A stretch of 64,000 bases of DNA from Lentisphaeria bacterium (lineage in GTDB: Bacteria; Verrucomicrobiota; Lentisphaeria; Victivallales; Victivallaceae): the NCBI GenBank assembly GCA_018265615.1, contig JABLYX010000006.1:59698-123697 (forward strand), read 5' to 3'. The notes beneath the pieces are model-generated. The model saw nothing but the letters and a program-made list of their open reading frames with translations. It did not search any database and was not told where the DNA came from. Positions 51,160-58,650 of this stretch are shown piece by piece; the stretch's first letter is position 1; every line of letters begins with the position of its first letter. The translations under genes and the position numbers were made by a program.

Positions 51160-52248
51160 ATGGGATTATTCGACGTTTTTCGCAGCCAGTTCATCGACAT
51201 CATCGAGTGGGCGGATGAAAACCCGCGGGTTCTCGTTCACCGGTTCGACCGGCACAACAACGAAATCAAATACGGCGCGAAACTGATCGTCCGCCCCGGA
51301 CAATCCGCGATTTTCGTGAACGAAGGGCAGATCGCCGACCACTTCGGTCCCGGCACCTACACACTGCATACGAAAAACCTGCCGGTCCTGACCAGCCTCC
51401 TGAGCCTGCCCTACAACTTCGAGTCCCCGTGGAAAGCCGAGGTTTACTTCGTGCGCACCACCGTGCAGCTCGACCGCAAATGGGGGACCGGAACGCCGGT
51501 CATGATGCGCGACGCGGATTTCGGCGTGGTCCGGCTGCGGGCGTACGGAAACTTCTCGTACCGCGTCAGTCTGCAGAACGACCTGCTGCAACGCTTCGTC
51601 GGGGCGCAGGCGGACTATTCCGGCACCGGCATCGAGGAGCAGGTCACGGCGCAGATCGTCTCCATCCTCTCCGACACGCTCGGCGAGCTGAAGATTCCGG
51701 CGCTCGACCTCGCGGCGGAATACACCGAAATCAGCGAAGGGGTGAAGGGGCGGCTCGATGCGGTTTTCAGCGCGATGGGCTTCGAGCTGTGCAGTTTCAC
51801 GGTTGAAAACATCTCGCTGCCGGAAGAAGTCAACAAGGCGCTGGACAAGCGCTCAAGCGTCGGCGCGCTCGGCGGCGTCATGAACCAGTACACGCAGATG
51901 CAGGCCGCGGATGCGATGAAGGCCGCCGCGGAGAACCCGAACGGCAGCGGCATGATGGGCGCCGTGGTCGGCATGAACCTCGGCAATACGGGTATGGGAG
52001 CGGTCAACGCCGGCGCCGGTCAGGCGCAGGGCGCACCGCCGCCGCTTCCGGCGGCTCCGGCGTACCATGCGGCGCTGAACGGGCAGTCGGCCGGGCCGTT
52101 CACAACGGAGCAGCTGCGCGGCTTCATCGCCGCCGGGAGCCTGAAGCCGGACACGCTCGTCTGGAAGAGCGGCATGGCCGGCTGGGCAGCCGCGTCGTCC
52201 GTACCCGAAATCGCACAGCTTTTCGGTTCCGTCCCGCCCCCGCTCTGA
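51160..52248 (+). CDS. SPFH-domain protein with C-terminal GYF_2 domain (YdjI-like)
   Basis: 362 residues from ATG 51160 (GGAGGAAG upstream). The start MGLFDVFRSQFIDIIEW is typical of the YdjI/virion-core-protein-like SPFH group. Residues ~30-245 are the SPFH core (GQSAIFVNEGQIADHFGPGT; AEVYFVRTTVQLDRKWGT). A Gly/Met/Ala-rich linker follows. Residues ~305-355 are a GYF_2/DUF4339 module (YHAALNGQSAGPFTTEQLRG; SLKPDTLVWKSGMAGW). It probably forms oligomers at the inner membrane with the divergent zinc-ribbon protein. Confidence 0.88.
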   Translation: MGLFDVFRSQFIDIIEWADENPRVLVHRFDRHNNEIKYGAKLIVRPGQSAIFVNEGQIADHFGPGTYTLHTKNLPVLTSLLSLPYNFESPWKAEVYFVRTTVQLDRKWGTGTPVMMRDADFGVVRLRAYGNFSYRVSLQNDLLQRFVGAQADYSGTGIEEQVTAQIVSILSDTLGELKIPALDLAAEYTEISEGVKGRLDAVFSAMGFELCSFTVENISLPEEVNKALDKRSSVGALGGVMNQYTQMQAADAMKAAAENPNGSGMMGAVVGMNLGNTGMGAVNAGAGQAQGAPPPLPAAPAYHAALNGQSAGPFTTEQLRGFIAAGSLKPDTLVWKSGMAGWAAASSVPEIAQLFGSVPPPL

Positions 52249-52288
52249 ACGGAAAACCGATATTCCCGCGGAATTTTCAGCAGGGCAT

Positions 52289-52317
52289 TTGATAAATCGG
52301 ATGTTTCATTGTATATT
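52289..52317 (+). promoter_or_regulatory. Promoter of the LacI gene at 52362
   Basis: TTGATA, 17 bp, TATATT, ending 44 bp before the start codon. Confidence 0.65.
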
Positions 52318-52323
52318 ACATTC
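52307..52323. promoter_or_regulatory. Operator O3, TGTA-N3-TACA palindrome
   Basis: CATTGTATATTACATTC, overlapping the -10 box of the promoter at 52289. It shares CATTGTA with O1, and the TGTA-N3-TACA core with O1 and O2. It suggests autorepression of the LacI gene and a shared regulon with the operon at 47109. Confidence 0.6.
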
Positions 52324-52361
52324 ATAAGTTTGAACATCATTTGCCTGGGGTATTCCGCAGT

Positions 52362-53387
52362 ATGGTAACAATCAGAGACATCGCCAAAATGGCAGGAGTT
52401 TCCACCGCCACGGTTTCGCGCGTGGTCAACGACCGGGGGTTCGTGAAGGAGAAGACCCGCAAGAAGATCGCGGCGCTGATCCGGGAGCACAATTACGTGG
52501 TTCCGGACCCGCGGAAACGGCGGGGACCGAAGCCGAACAGCTCCACGCTGCTCAAATACCGCAGCTTCAGCATGGTGTGGGCCGGCGGGCTCGAAGCGTC
52601 GCGGAGCCTGACGGGCCACGCGATGATGGTCGGGATCTCCGGCGCGCTGAACGAACTCGGCGCCTCGCTGAATGTGGACATGGCGCGGCAGGACGGCGAA
52701 CTGCCGGAGGCGCTGCGCAGCCGCAGAATCGACGGGATCTTTCTCTGCGGCGGCATTTACTCCGAAGCGTTCCTGCAGCATGTGAAGGATCTTCCGGTCG
52801 TCTGGCTGCTGCTGCGCGGCACGCTGAATTTCGGGGACCGCGTCCAGCCGGACCATGAGCAGGTCGGCCGCATGTCGTATGAGTACCTGCGCCGAAAAGG
52901 GTGCCGGAAGCTCTGCTGTGTAAGCTGCCGCGGAAACAGCCGGATCCCGGTATACTGGCAGTCGCGCGCAGGGGCCTTCTGCCGGGAGGCGAAGTATGAC
53001 GACCTCGAGTGCCACCTGATCGACCTCGATTATGTCGACGACCTGATGAGCCCGGTCGAAGTTCAGGCGAAGGCCGCCCGCGAGGCCGTGAAGCGGATCA
53101 GGGAAATTTCCGGCGTCGACGGCGTCTTCGTGGCGAACAACCTCGGGCTGCCGGTCTATTCCGAACTCATGGCCAACGGGATCGTTCCGTCGAAGGACGT
53201 CGAAATGGTCGCCGGGGACATCGAGCTCTGCGGCGGCTACCTGAATCCGGAACCGGTCAGGGTCGATATCCACGCACAGGAGATCGGCGCATTCGCCGTC
53301 GAGGCGATGATGTGGCGGCTCCAGCACCCGGAAGCGCACTCCATCATCCATCTGCAGCAGCCGTCGCTGGTCATTCCGGCGAAATAA
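52362..53387 (+). CDS. LacI-family transcription regulator
   Basis: 341 residues. The headpiece is VTIRDIAKMAGVSTATVSRV, and the core includes GHAMMVGISGALNELGASLN, RRIDGIFLCGG, and the C-terminal PVRVDIHAQEIGAFAVEAMM. The start at 52362 is fixed by the headpiece. Its promoter carries operator O3, matching two sites at the rhamnogalacturonan operon promoter 5 kb away, so it is the best candidate for control of that operon. The gene ends 4 bp from the convergent glycosidase-like gene. Confidence 0.9.
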   Translation: MVTIRDIAKMAGVSTATVSRVVNDRGFVKEKTRKKIAALIREHNYVVPDPRKRRGPKPNSSTLLKYRSFSMVWAGGLEASRSLTGHAMMVGISGALNELGASLNVDMARQDGELPEALRSRRIDGIFLCGGIYSEAFLQHVKDLPVVWLLLRGTLNFGDRVQPDHEQVGRMSYEYLRRKGCRKLCCVSCRGNSRIPVYWQSRAGAFCREAKYDDLECHLIDLDYVDDLMSPVEVQAKAAREAVKRIREISGVDGVFVANNLGLPVYSELMANGIVPSKDVEMVAGDIELCGGYLNPEPVRVDIHAQEIGAFAVEAMMWRLQHPEAHSIIHLQQPSLVIPAK

Positions 53388-53391
53388 GGCT

Positions 53392-56300
53392 TCAGGGCCG
53401 TCCGCCGGCCCGTTCCGCGCTTTCCGTCCCCGTCAACTCATAGGCGAACACCACCCGGCCCGGCTCGCGGAACGTATCCGCGGTGAATTCCAGGGAGCCG
53501 TCACGATAGCGGAACGGCACTTCGCCGATCCGGGCGCCGTCAAAATCCAATGCGTAAAGCTTCCAGTCCGCCACAGGAACCGTCAGGCGCATCTCGCAGA
53601 CGCCGTGTTCGCCGATTACGGTCGATTTGTCGCCGTAGGATTTCAGGACCGCCAGTTTTTCGGAGTCGAAAACAGAACCCTCCTGACGGCAGTCGGTCAC
53701 ATGCAGAATCAGGATCCGGCCCGCCTCCCGCAACGACGCTCCATTCAGCGCAACCGCCGCGGTCACTCCGAACGCTTTCTTCGAACGGACATGAAAATAT
53801 CTGCCGTCGAAGGAGCCGCCCGCCGGAAACACCCCGGCCTCGGTGCGCGCGGTGACGGCAGAAAACGTCTTCCGTTCGAAATCGACGGAAAGCTCCCCCG
53901 TGTCGCTCCGGAAACGCGGTTCCAATTTCACTTTCGCCGGGTCGGATACCGGATACGGCGCGCGCTTCAAAACACCGTCGAGGCTGCTGACCAGCTTTGT
54001 TCCCGCAGGCAGCGGATCGGCCGGCCGGCCGTCCCGCACCAGCACGGAACCGGTGCGGCCGCGGAAGATCAGGTCCTCGGCCGCCTCCGGATAGCGGGTT
54101 TCCCCGGCTGATTTCGAGCGGACGTCAACCGCGACCGGATAAGCTCCGGCGGCGGAGGCGGCATCGCGGCGCAGAAACAGCGCAGCGCCGATCCGGGCCG
54201 GCAGCAGCCGGGTCATGTCGTTGCAGATGTCGAAGATACGGAGCCGGAACTCCCGGCCGGAGAACATCCTGCCCGCGGAATCGGCGTAATCGAACCAGTA
54301 AATGCCGTCCCAATCCTGCAGCGCGGCCAGCGCGCCGCAGATGACCGCACCCTCCGCCCGGAATCGGTTCGGGTAACAGAAATTCAGCTCCGAAACCGTA
54401 TAGGGCTTGCCGAACAGGCGGGGCGATCCCAGCCATTTGGGCAGCCGCAGCCGGTAATCAAGGGCACTTTCGTTCAGGAAGTGCATCGGCAGCGCCCAAT
54501 CTCTGCCGCCGAAATTCGGATGGTCCCAATACTTATGGTTATCCACATAATCGTAATTCCGCCTCTGTTCGATCAGGTGCGGATAGGAGCAGTAATTCTG
54601 CTCGGTCAGCGGCGCCTGTACGCCGATCCGCCGCAGAAATCCGCTCATTTCATCCCAGTATTGCGCATATTTCACCGTCAGGAATTCCCGGAACAGGGTG
54701 CGTTCCGTTTCCGGCGCGACCCGGAGGCGCTTCTCCGCGCAATATGCGCGGAACAGCTTCTCCGCATGCCGCTTGACGGCGGGAATGCTCCGGTCGTAAA
54801 TGTGCAGGATGCTGTTTTCATTCAGCACGCTCACCGTGCTGAACGCCGGATCCTCCGCCCACGTGAGGCCGGTGTAAGGGTTCCTATGGGTCAGGAGCCG
54901 CTCCGCGAACTCCTGAAATTTCGCCCGGACTTCCGGATGCAGCATGACCGCCATTTTGTAGTTGCTGCCGTCGAATTTGCGCAGCCCCTCCGGGAAATCC
55001 GCGAATTCGCCCGGCAGGCAGGTGCGGATCGTGAACAGGTCCAGCGTGACGTAGATGCCCGCCTTTTTCAGGGAGGCGATCAGATAATCGAGCCGGTCCA
55101 GCGCCTCTGGGTCAATCGTATGGCTGTCGGCGGCCGACTTCTTCACGAGGTCCCGGTCAAAATGGTGCAGCCTCACCGCGTTGAAACCGAGGCGGGCCAG
55201 CCGGGGAGCGATGGCGTCGCACTGCTCCCGGGTCAGGAAGTTGGCGGAGAAGCAGAAATTGACGCCGTAGAAGCGGGCCGGCCCGGGCCGGTCCATGAAT
55301 TCGAAACGGCCGTTCCTCACCACAACCCTGCCGTGCTTTCCTGCCGGGGCATCCACGCCCGCAACCGCTGAGAAGTCCAGCGCGGAGCCCGGCACCACGT
55401 CGAGCTTCGGCACGAAGCGGCGCCAGTTCCGCCCCGGAGCGGCCACAAATTCCCGCCGGACCGGACGCAGCGGAATCCGCTGCGGAGAGACTGAAGCCGC
55501 CGCCACCAGCCAGTCGGCGGAGCCGTCCGCCTTCAACGTCACGCGGCTGATATCGAAATCCGGCAGCTCGAAGGAAGCGGCGCAGAATCCGCCCTCCGGA
55601 GACTCCTGCGCAACAAACGCCTCCGGCAGTTCGGCCGGATCGCGGAAACTGCCGACGGAACGGCCCACGACAACCGGAATCTCCGCCCTTTCACCGCTCC
55701 GTCCCTCCACCAGAATGCTGCCGATGCTTCCGGCATACGCCTTCCCGGCGGCGTGCAGCAGCACAAGGCTCCTGCTTCCGGCGGGAACATCCAGCACGGC
55801 TTCCGGATTGGCGCGGTTCAGGCAAACCGTGCGGCCGCACTCGAATTTCACGTGCCGGAACGAAACGCCGCCGGCGGGAAGAGCGCCGCCGGGAAGCTTC
55901 TCCTCCGGCTCTCCGGCGGGAGCCGCCGCGAGACTGACCGGTTTTGTCCGGTACGGCACGAAGCGCAGCCGGGCGTCCAATGAGGAAGCGCGGAGGTCGC
56001 CGCGATCAGGATTCAGGAGAATCCGGACGTCGAACGACTGAATGTTCCACTCCCGCATATCCTCCAGCTTGACCGTCACAGGCGTTTCAAACCGCCATTC
56101 GAGAAAGCCCGTGTCGAGCGGAAGCACAAGCTCCCGGACACCGGGCCGGCTCTGCGTGAAAGAGGGGGTGAACCTCTCCGGGAACGCGATCCGCCTGCCG
56201 TCCAGGCGAACCTCATTTTTCTCCGCCAGCGTCGAAAACACCTGTGTCAGGAGATAGACCGAATTGGTTCCGACCGGTCCGCCGGCTTCCAGCCGCCAGC

Positions 56301-56577
56301 TTATCCGGAAAGCGTTCTCCCCGTCCGGCCGGACCGTCTGGAGGACATCGAACCCCGCCAGCGGAAAGCGGTAAGCGGCATCATCCTCCTCCCGCCCGGC
56401 GGTTGCGCCGGAAACCCTGCGCTGTTCCCGCACATTCCAGGAGCGGTCCCGGTGCAGCAGCCAGGTCCGGCAAACCCCGTCGACGGCAATCACTCCATTT
56501 TCCTCCAGGCGCACCGCATCCGCGGCGGAAAGCAGGAACGCCGGCAGGGCCATCATCAAACCGATCAAGATCTTCAT
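53392..56577 (-). CDS. Secreted glycoside hydrolase-like protein (clan GH-A-type barrel)
   Basis: 1061 residues with signal peptide MKILIGLMMALPAFLLSAAD; GGGGAGTGAGAAC precedes this ATG. Residues ~20-210 and ~235-430 are beta-rich modules. The barrel follows (RLGFNAVRLHHFDRDL; AGIYVTLDLFTI). Glu587 in VSVLNENSI and Glu730 in YTVSELNFCYPN are the likely acid/base and nucleophile. The C-terminal ~280 residues are beta-rich. The layout and PGSALDFS...GRVVV block match the protein at 7526, so the two are paralogues of a family I cannot number. It follows a pseudopilin gene by 26 bp. Confidence 0.75.
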   Translation of the reverse strand: MKILIGLMMALPAFLLSAADAVRLEENGVIAVDGVCRTWLLHRDRSWNVREQRRVSGATAGREEDDAAYRFPLAGFDVLQTVRPDGENAFRISWRLEAGGPVGTNSVYLLTQVFSTLAEKNEVRLDGRRIAFPERFTPSFTQSRPGVRELVLPLDTGFLEWRFETPVTVKLEDMREWNIQSFDVRILLNPDRGDLRASSLDARLRFVPYRTKPVSLAAAPAGEPEEKLPGGALPAGGVSFRHVKFECGRTVCLNRANPEAVLDVPAGSRSLVLLHAAGKAYAGSIGSILVEGRSGERAEIPVVVGRSVGSFRDPAELPEAFVAQESPEGGFCAASFELPDFDISRVTLKADGSADWLVAAASVSPQRIPLRPVRREFVAAPGRNWRRFVPKLDVVPGSALDFSAVAGVDAPAGKHGRVVVRNGRFEFMDRPGPARFYGVNFCFSANFLTREQCDAIAPRLARLGFNAVRLHHFDRDLVKKSAADSHTIDPEALDRLDYLIASLKKAGIYVTLDLFTIRTCLPGEFADFPEGLRKFDGSNYKMAVMLHPEVRAKFQEFAERLLTHRNPYTGLTWAEDPAFSTVSVLNENSILHIYDRSIPAVKRHAEKLFRAYCAEKRLRVAPETERTLFREFLTVKYAQYWDEMSGFLRRIGVQAPLTEQNYCSYPHLIEQRRNYDYVDNHKYWDHPNFGGRDWALPMHFLNESALDYRLRLPKWLGSPRLFGKPYTVSELNFCYPNRFRAEGAVICGALAALQDWDGIYWFDYADSAGRMFSGREFRLRIFDICNDMTRLLPARIGAALFLRRDAASAAGAYPVAVDVRSKSAGETRYPEAAEDLIFRGRTGSVLVRDGRPADPLPAGTKLVSSLDGVLKRAPYPVSDPAKVKLEPRFRSDTGELSVDFERKTFSAVTARTEAGVFPAGGSFDGRYFHVRSKKAFGVTAAVALNGASLREAGRILILHVTDCRQEGSVFDSEKLAVLKSYGDKSTVIGEHGVCEMRLTVPVADWKLYALDFDGARIGEVPFRYRDGSLEFTADTFREPGRVVFAYELTGTESAERAGGRP

Positions 56578-56603
56578 GTTCTCACTCCCCGGCCCTTTGC
56601 CCG

Positions 56604-57299
56604 TCACAGGTTCTTCGTCTGATATCCCCAGTATTCGCCGCCCTCATCCGTCGTGTTGTTCTCCGGAATCGACAGGTAAGCCCTCCCCTCCACATGCGCA
56701 TCGGCGAAGAGCACATTCGCCGCCTGCGAGTGGCGGAACGCGGAGTCGTAATTCAGGATGTTCCGCCTCGTATCCACCCGGATCGAGACGTCGTCGCAGA
56801 TCATCACGCGGCGGCTGGGGCGGCGGATCGACCCGGCCTTGCGCTTCATATGGTCACTGGCGAAATAGGAGTTGATGCCGTACTGCTGCAGCGCGGGCGG
56901 CTGCCCCGAGGTCTTGTCCCTGAACCAGCCCGGACACTGGAACGGGCCGCGCGCACGCCCCGCCGGCTGCCAGGCGTCGATGAACGCACACGCTTTCTTC
57001 GTGTCCTCATGGCTCATCGTGCCGTAAAGGCTGTCCTGCCAATACCAGTAGTCGAGCGTGGACTGCATCCCGGAAGGCATCGCCGTGTCATTGAAATCGG
57101 CGAGGTACATCACCATGATCTGCCCGAGCTGTTTCAGGTTTCCGCCGCAGGAGGTCGTCTTGGCCCGGTCCCTCGCCCGGTTCAGTGCCGGCAGCAGCAT
57201 CGAAGCCAGGATCGCGATAATCGCAATCACGACAAGAAGCTCGATCAATGTGAACAATAGCCGCCGCCCATGCCGCCGGGTCCGTCTGTCTCTTTTCAT
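56604..57299 (-). CDS. Pseudopilin-like protein with D-A variant of the C-terminal motif
   Basis: 231 residues with a long basic lead (MKRDRRTRRHGRRLL) before FTLIELLVVIAIIAIL, so the -1 residue is Leu. LPALNRARDRAKTTSC follows. The C-terminal motif is RHSQAANVLFADAHV: spacing is normal but Asp-Ala replaces Asp-Gly. GGAGAGGCGG precedes the ATG. It leads an operon with the glycosidase-like gene, behind a perfect promoter whose -10 box is covered by a 27-bp operator. Confidence 0.88.
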   Translation of the reverse strand: MKRDRRTRRHGRRLLFTLIELLVVIAIIAILASMLLPALNRARDRAKTTSCGGNLKQLGQIMVMYLADFNDTAMPSGMQSTLDYWYWQDSLYGTMSHEDTKKACAFIDAWQPAGRARGPFQCPGWFRDKTSGQPPALQQYGINSYFASDHMKRKAGSIRRPSRRVMICDDVSIRVDTRRNILNYDSAFRHSQAANVLFADAHVEGRAYLSIPENNTTDEGGEYWGYQTKNL

Positions 57300-57347
57300 C
57301 GGTACCGCCTCTCCTGGATTAAGTTTTTAGAAAGCTTGTTTCCGGCC

Positions 57348-57374
57348 AAATTGATTTCAAAATCTAAATCAATT
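57348..57374. promoter_or_regulatory. 27-bp operator, copy 1 (divergent promoters)
   Basis: AAATTGATTT, 8 bp, AAATCAATT. It overlaps the -10 box of the minus-strand pseudopilin promoter and the -35 box and spacer of the plus-strand regulator promoter. Nearly identical to the site at 58577. Confidence 0.75.
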
Positions 57375-57379
57375 ATATA
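57351..57379 (+). promoter_or_regulatory. Promoter of the GntR gene at 57503
   Basis: TTGATT, 17 bp, TATATA, embedded in the 27-bp operator. Confidence 0.55.
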
Positions 57380-57400
57380 TCAAATGCACCGCTTTGTCAA
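57372..57400 (-). promoter_or_regulatory. Consensus sigma-70 promoter of pseudopilin-glycosidase operon
   Basis: On the minus strand: TTGACA, 17 bp, TATAAT, perfect in both boxes. The operator at 57348 covers the -10 box and start point. Confidence 0.85.
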
Positions 57401-57502
57401 GAGATGCAAGAGAAAAAAATCGATATTTGCTTGAAAAAAAATGTTTTCGGGCTAAATTTAGTCAACATATTGCAAAATCAATTCAACACTCAGGATTCCC
57501 GG

Positions 57503-58522
57503 ATGCTCGAAGTCATTCGCGACCAGATAGAGCGGGGCGTCTACCCCCCGGAACAGCGGCTGCCCAGCGAACGCAGACTGGCCGCGGAGTTCGGCGTTCC
57601 CCAGAGCCGGGTACGCAAAGCACTGCAGACCCTGGTGTCGGAGGGGTATCTTGAGAGCCTTCGCGGCAACGGATACTTCATCCGCAACCGCCGGCCCGGC
57701 GGGAAAAAGCTCTACAGGGTTCCGTTCTGCATCGAAACTCCGGGCGCGGGCGACGGCGACTTCTATTCGGAGCTGCTGTTCCAGCGGGCCGACGAATTCG
57801 ACCTCGACCTCAAAGTCGCGATGCTGCCGGGCAGTCCGGCGGAGCGCAACCGCTTCCTCTTCAAGCTGATGGACTCCGGGGTGGACGGCATCATCTGCTT
57901 TCCGCACCTCTTTGAAAACCTGTTGTCGGCGCTGTTGGAGATCAAGAAACGTTCACTGCCGTTCATCTTCTGGGACTACAGCCCGTTCCGGGGCATTTTC
58001 CCCGCGGTCGGCGTAGACCATTTCCAGTCCTGCTTCGAGGCGGCCCGGGTATTGGCGGAGCTCAGGCTCCCGGCCACCTACGTCGGCTTCGAGGGGATGG
58101 AGCAGAACCGCCTGAAGTACGAGGGATTTACCGCCGGCTGCCGGATCTTCGAGATCGCGATGGAGCCGCCGGTGATGATCCCCTATTCGGAGATTCTCTC
58201 CGGGCGGCCGGTCAATTCCTATCTGGAGCATATCGAGCCCGGCAAGCTCTTTTTCACCTCCACGCGCATCCTCACCGAAACCCTGACCGGCGTCATGATG
58301 GACCGGGGCTTTCTCCCCGGCCGCGACTACCGGCTGCTGGCCACCGACAAGCTCACGATCGTCGAAGGCAGCTCGTTCCAGCTCGACTGCATGATGCGTG
58401 ACCGCGAAACCGTCGTCCGGGTCCTGCTCGGCTCCATGCGGGACGCAATCAGCAAGAAGCTGCCGCTCTGCTGCGACTACCGGTTCCCGATGAAATATCT
58501 TCCCGGCAAAAGCCTCCGCTGA
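57503..58522 (+). CDS. GntR-type regulator with LacI-type effector domain
   Basis: 339 residues from ATG 57503. The winged helix starts at once (MLEVIRDQIERGVYPPEQRL; RLAAEFGVPQSRVRKALQTL). Residues ~85-339 form a periplasmic-binding-like sensor (FNL-type core: DSGVDGIICFPHLFENLLSA, LPFIFWDYSPFRGIFPAVG). The open frame extends to 57404, but that AT-rich stretch lies between promoter and start and is probably leader; CAGGA lies before 57503. Two copies of a 27-bp inverted repeat, at its own divergent promoter and before the next operon, are its likely binding sites. Effector unknown. Confidence 0.87.
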   Translation: MLEVIRDQIERGVYPPEQRLPSERRLAAEFGVPQSRVRKALQTLVSEGYLESLRGNGYFIRNRRPGGKKLYRVPFCIETPGAGDGDFYSELLFQRADEFDLDLKVAMLPGSPAERNRFLFKLMDSGVDGIICFPHLFENLLSALLEIKKRSLPFIFWDYSPFRGIFPAVGVDHFQSCFEAARVLAELRLPATYVGFEGMEQNRLKYEGFTAGCRIFEIAMEPPVMIPYSEILSGRPVNSYLEHIEPGKLFFTSTRILTETLTGVMMDRGFLPGRDYRLLATDKLTIVEGSSFQLDCMMRDRETVVRVLLGSMRDAISKKLPLCCDYRFPMKYLPGKSLR

Positions 58523-58576
58523 CTGTTTTTCTTCCTTTTTTTTAAAAACGGGGTTGAAAATTTTTTTTTGCCCTGT

Positions 58577-58603
58577 AAATTGATTTCAGATTTAAAATCA
58601 ATT
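58577..58603. promoter_or_regulatory. 27-bp operator, copy 2 (glycyl-radical operon)
   Basis: AAATTGATTT, 8 bp, AAATCAATT, differing from the copy at 57348 only in the spacer. Half-sites (AATCAATTC) recur at 58615 and 57475. It lies about 50 bp before the start of the isomerase-oxidoreductase gene. Confidence 0.75.
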
Positions 58604-58609
58604 CATAAT
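58580..58609 (+). promoter_or_regulatory. Probable promoter of the glycyl-radical operon
   Basis: TTGATT, 18 bp, CATAAT, with the first box inside the operator. Alternative boxes overlap the same operator. Confidence 0.5.
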
Positions 58610-58650
58610 ATCCAGAATCAATTCCAACCGATCCAACCAGGAGGCGTCCG

